From assembly GCA_035634255.1 (NCBI GenBank), contig DASQDI010000054.1, positions 1 through 14,504 of the forward strand: a stretch of DNA of 14,504 nucleotides, in the 5' to 3' direction. The translations under genes were made by a program, and so were the position numbers. The notes below the pieces were generated by a model. The model did no database searches, was not told the origin of the DNA, and worked only from the letters and a program-made list of their open reading frames with translations. Below, one piece after another: positions 12,318 through 14,504 of the stretch (position 1 is the first letter of the stretch; each line of letters starts with the position of its first letter). This DNA is from DATLMR01 sp035634255. GTDB lineage: Bacteria > Acidobacteriota > Blastocatellia > UBA7656.

Positions 12318-14504
12318 ATGATATTTCGCCCCGGAAAGAGAATTCATACTAGTATTCTGTCTCTGCTCCTGACATTCGCCATGACGGGAGCGGTTGTCCC
12401 TGCGTCTTACGCGCAGATACCGAAGAAGCCGATCACGCACGAGACTATGTGGCTGATGAGGCGCGTCGGCGCGCCCGTGCCGAGCCCGGACGGGAAGTGG
12501 GTGGTCTTCTCCCTGATCGACCCGGCCTACGACGATAAGGAGCAGACCTCCGACCTTTGGATCGTGCCGGCCGACGCGAAGAGCAGGCCGCGTCGGCTCA
12601 CCTCGACCAAGGGCGGCGAGAGCGGGGCGGCCTGGAGCCCCGACAGCAAGCGGGTCGCTTTCTCCGCGAAAAGGGAGGGCGACGAGGCGAGCCAGATTTA
12701 CATCATCGACGTGGTCGAGGGCGGGGAGGCCGTGAGGTTCACCTCCGTCTCGACGGGGGCGCGCGCGCCGGAGTGGAGCCCCGACGGGCGGGCGATTCTC
12801 TTCACGAGCACGGTCTACCCCGGCGCTCCGGACGACGAGGCGAACAAAAAGATCGCGGGCGAGCGCAAGGCGCAGAAGCACAAGGCCCGCGTGTATGACA
12901 AATTCCCGATCCGGTACTGGGATAGGTGGCTCGACGACACGCAGCCGCACGTGTTCGTCCAGACGTTCGAGCCGGGGGCGAAAGCTAAAGACCTGCTCGC
13001 GGGCACGAAGCTCGTCAGCGGGCGCGGCTTTTCCGGGCTCGCCGGGACCAGCAGCGATAACCTGAATGCGACGTGGGCACCCGACGGGAAGTCGGTACTG
13101 TTCGTCGCGACCGTCAACAGGGACGCGGCGGCCTACGCCAACACGTACTCGCACATCTTCCAGGTCCCGGCCGCGGGCGGCGAGCCGAAGCAGATAACGA
13201 CGGGCGAGAACAGCTTCAACAACCCGACCTTCGCCCCGGACGGCAAGGCGCTCTATTGCACGCTCACTCCCGAAAATAACTTCGTCTACAACCTCACGCG
13301 GATCGCGAGCTTCTCGTGGCCGTCGCCGGGCCAGCCCACCGTCCTGACCCAGAGCTTCGACAGGTCGGCCGGCACCTTCGCCCTGACTCCCGACAGCAAG
13401 ACGGTCTACCTGCTGGCGGAAGAGGCGGGCAACGAGAAGCTCTACACGGTCCCGGCTTCCGGCGGCACGGTCCAGCTCGCGATGGACATGACCAGGGGCG
13501 TTTACACGAACCTGGCCATCCCGTCCAATGCCCCCTCGACGATGATCTTCGCGAACTGGGAGAGCGCGATCAACCCGGCGGAGATCGTGAGGATCGACAC
13601 CTCGGCGAAGACCCACGACTGGCTCACCGAGTTCAATGTCGGGCGGGCGCAGCAAATAGACTGGCAGCCGCTCCGCCACTTCTGGTTCACGAGCAAGGCG
13701 GGCAAGCGCATTCACAGCATGGTGGCCCTGCCCCCCAACTTCGACGAGAACAAGAAGTACCCGCTGTTCGTGCTCATCCACGGCGGGCCGCACGGCATGT
13801 GGCGCGACCAGTACTTCCTGCGGTGGAACTACCACCTGATCGCGCAGCCCGGCTACGTCGTGCTGCTCACGGACTACACCGGCTCGACCGGCTACGGCGA
13901 GAAGTTCGCGCGCGACATTCAGGGCGACCCGTTCATCGGCCCCACGGCGGAGATCAACGAGGCCGCGGACGAGGCGATCAAACAGTTCAGCTTCATCGAC
14001 GCTTCGCGGCAGGCCGCGGGCGGGGCGAGCTACGGGGGCCACCTCGCCAACTGGCTTCAGGCGACGACGGACCGCTACAAATGTCTGGTGAGCCACGCGG
14101 GCCTGATTAACCTCGAATCACAGTGGGGCACGAGCGACGTTATCTTCCACCGCGAAGTCAACAACGGGGGCCCCGTCTGGGAGCAGGGCAAAGTGTGGCG
14201 CGAGCAGAACCCCATCCGCTTCGCGAAAAACTTCCGCACCCCGATGCTGCTGACCGTCGGCGAAAACGATTTCCGGGTGCCGCTCAACCAGACCATCGAG
14301 AACTGGAGCGTGTTGCAGAGGCTCCGCATCCCGAGCCGCCTCATCGTGTTCCCCGAGGAGAATCACTGGATCCAAAAGGGCGACAACAGCCGCTTCTTCT
14401 ATCAGGAATTGCATGCTTGGCTGAAGAACTACATCGGCGCTCCGAACGGCGCGCCGGAGAGTAAGCAAAGAGCGACCCTGAGGGGCGGCCTGTGGAAAGA
14501 GCTT
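12318..14504 (+). CDS. Secreted S9 family peptidase (prolyl oligopeptidase), 3' end outside window
   Basis: The frame is open from ATG 12318 to the last base, 729 residues without a stop. AGGAG at 12305-12309 lies eight bases upstream. A Sec signal peptide with a hydrophobic core (ILSLLLTFAM) ends near ASYA (32). Residues ~35-430 form the propeller, with TolB/PD40-like repeats PSPDGKWVVFS, AWSPDSKRVAFS, EWSPDGRAILFTS, TWAPDGKSVLFVA and TFAPDGKALY. The alpha/beta-hydrolase domain follows. HGGPHG (488-493) gives the oxyanion region, Ser571 in GGASYGGH is the nucleophile, Asp651 in GENDFRVP and His683 in EENHWIQ complete the triad. The family cleaves short peptides, often after proline, alanine or lysine; here in the periplasm. 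Judging by family length the protein is nearly complete. The long - strand frame opposite it is a GC shadow. Confidence 0.95.
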   Translation, partial: MIFRPGKRIHTSILSLLLTFAMTGAVVPASYAQIPKKPITHETMWLMRRVGAPVPSPDGKWVVFSLIDPAYDDKEQTSDLWIVPADAKSRPRRLTSTKGGESGAAWSPDSKRVAFSAKREGDEASQIYIIDVVEGGEAVRFTSVSTGARAPEWSPDGRAILFTSTVYPGAPDDEANKKIAGERKAQKHKARVYDKFPIRYWDRWLDDTQPHVFVQTFEPGAKAKDLLAGTKLVSGRGFSGLAGTSSDNLNATWAPDGKSVLFVATVNRDAAAYANTYSHIFQVPAAGGEPKQITTGENSFNNPTFAPDGKALYCTLTPENNFVYNLTRIASFSWPSPGQPTVLTQSFDRSAGTFALTPDSKTVYLLAEEAGNEKLYTVPASGGTVQLAMDMTRGVYTNLAIPSNAPSTMIFANWESAINPAEIVRIDTSAKTHDWLTEFNVGRAQQIDWQPLRHFWFTSKAGKRIHSMVALPPNFDENKKYPLFVLIHGGPHGMWRDQYFLRWNYHLIAQPGYVVLLTDYTGSTGYGEKFARDIQGDPFIGPTAEINEAADEAIKQFSFIDASRQAAGGASYGGHLANWLQATTDRYKCLVSHAGLINLESQWGTSDVIFHREVNNGGPVWEQGKVWREQNPIRFAKNFRTPMLLTVGENDFRVPLNQTIENWSVLQRLRIPSRLIVFPEENHWIQKGDNSRFFYQELHAWLKNYIGAPNGAPESKQRATLRGGLWKEL

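Noticed and set aside
12294..14096. 600-residue open frame on the - strand opposite the S9 peptidase
   Set aside because: It is rich in Arg, Val and Gly with no recognisable domain, as expected for a GC-biased antisense frame. The + strand frame has a signal peptide, propeller repeats and a full catalytic triad.

Overview
This GC-rich window reads as a chromosomal segment of a Gram-negative bacterium. The two NWPQWRGP-type PQQ-like beta-propeller proteins, the secreted S9 prolyl oligopeptidase and the very large FtsX-type ABC permease are typical of Acidobacteriota, with Planctomycetota as the second choice. This assignment is an inference from gene content; no rRNA or other taxonomic marker is present. 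Ten protein genes are supported. Nine are on the + strand and one small gene is on the - strand. The first and last genes are cut by the window edges.

Layout: (1) 3-716, the C-terminal part of a membrane-anchored family 2 glycosyltransferase. (2) 717-987, a non-coding AT-rich gap holding phased TTTACA boxes, an 83-bp element with perfect 17-bp inverted ends, a 14-bp direct repeat and a candidate promoter. (3) 988-10284, a tightly packed + strand block that is probably one operon: an adenylate-forming enzyme without the usual C-terminal domain, a secreted beta-propeller protein, an aldehyde-dehydrogenase-fold enzyme, a GT4 glycosyltransferase, an ABC ATPase and a 1141-residue permease. (4) 10285-10403, a short spacer where I see nothing notable. 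(5) 10404-10787 on the - strand, a small coiled-coil protein made of 11-residue repeats. (6) 10788-10984, a divergent promoter region. (7) 10985-12250, a second secreted beta-propeller protein. (8) A GC-rich hairpin. (9) 12318 to the window end, an S9 peptidase open at its 3' end.

How the genes may work together: the free-standing adenylation enzyme and the ALDH-fold enzyme resemble the EhpF/EhpG arrangement proposed for phenazine-dicarboxylate reduction, in which one protein makes an acyl-adenylate and the partner reduces it to an aldehyde. They share an operon with a glycosyltransferase and a large MacB/YbbAP-like ABC system. A reasonable hypothesis is a pathway that reduces a carboxylic acid to an aldehyde or alcohol, glycosylates a product and moves something across the envelope. 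The substrate is unknown, no phenazine core genes are visible, and the link between the six genes rests only on spacing and strand. The two propeller proteins are paralogues, one inside this block and one outside it.
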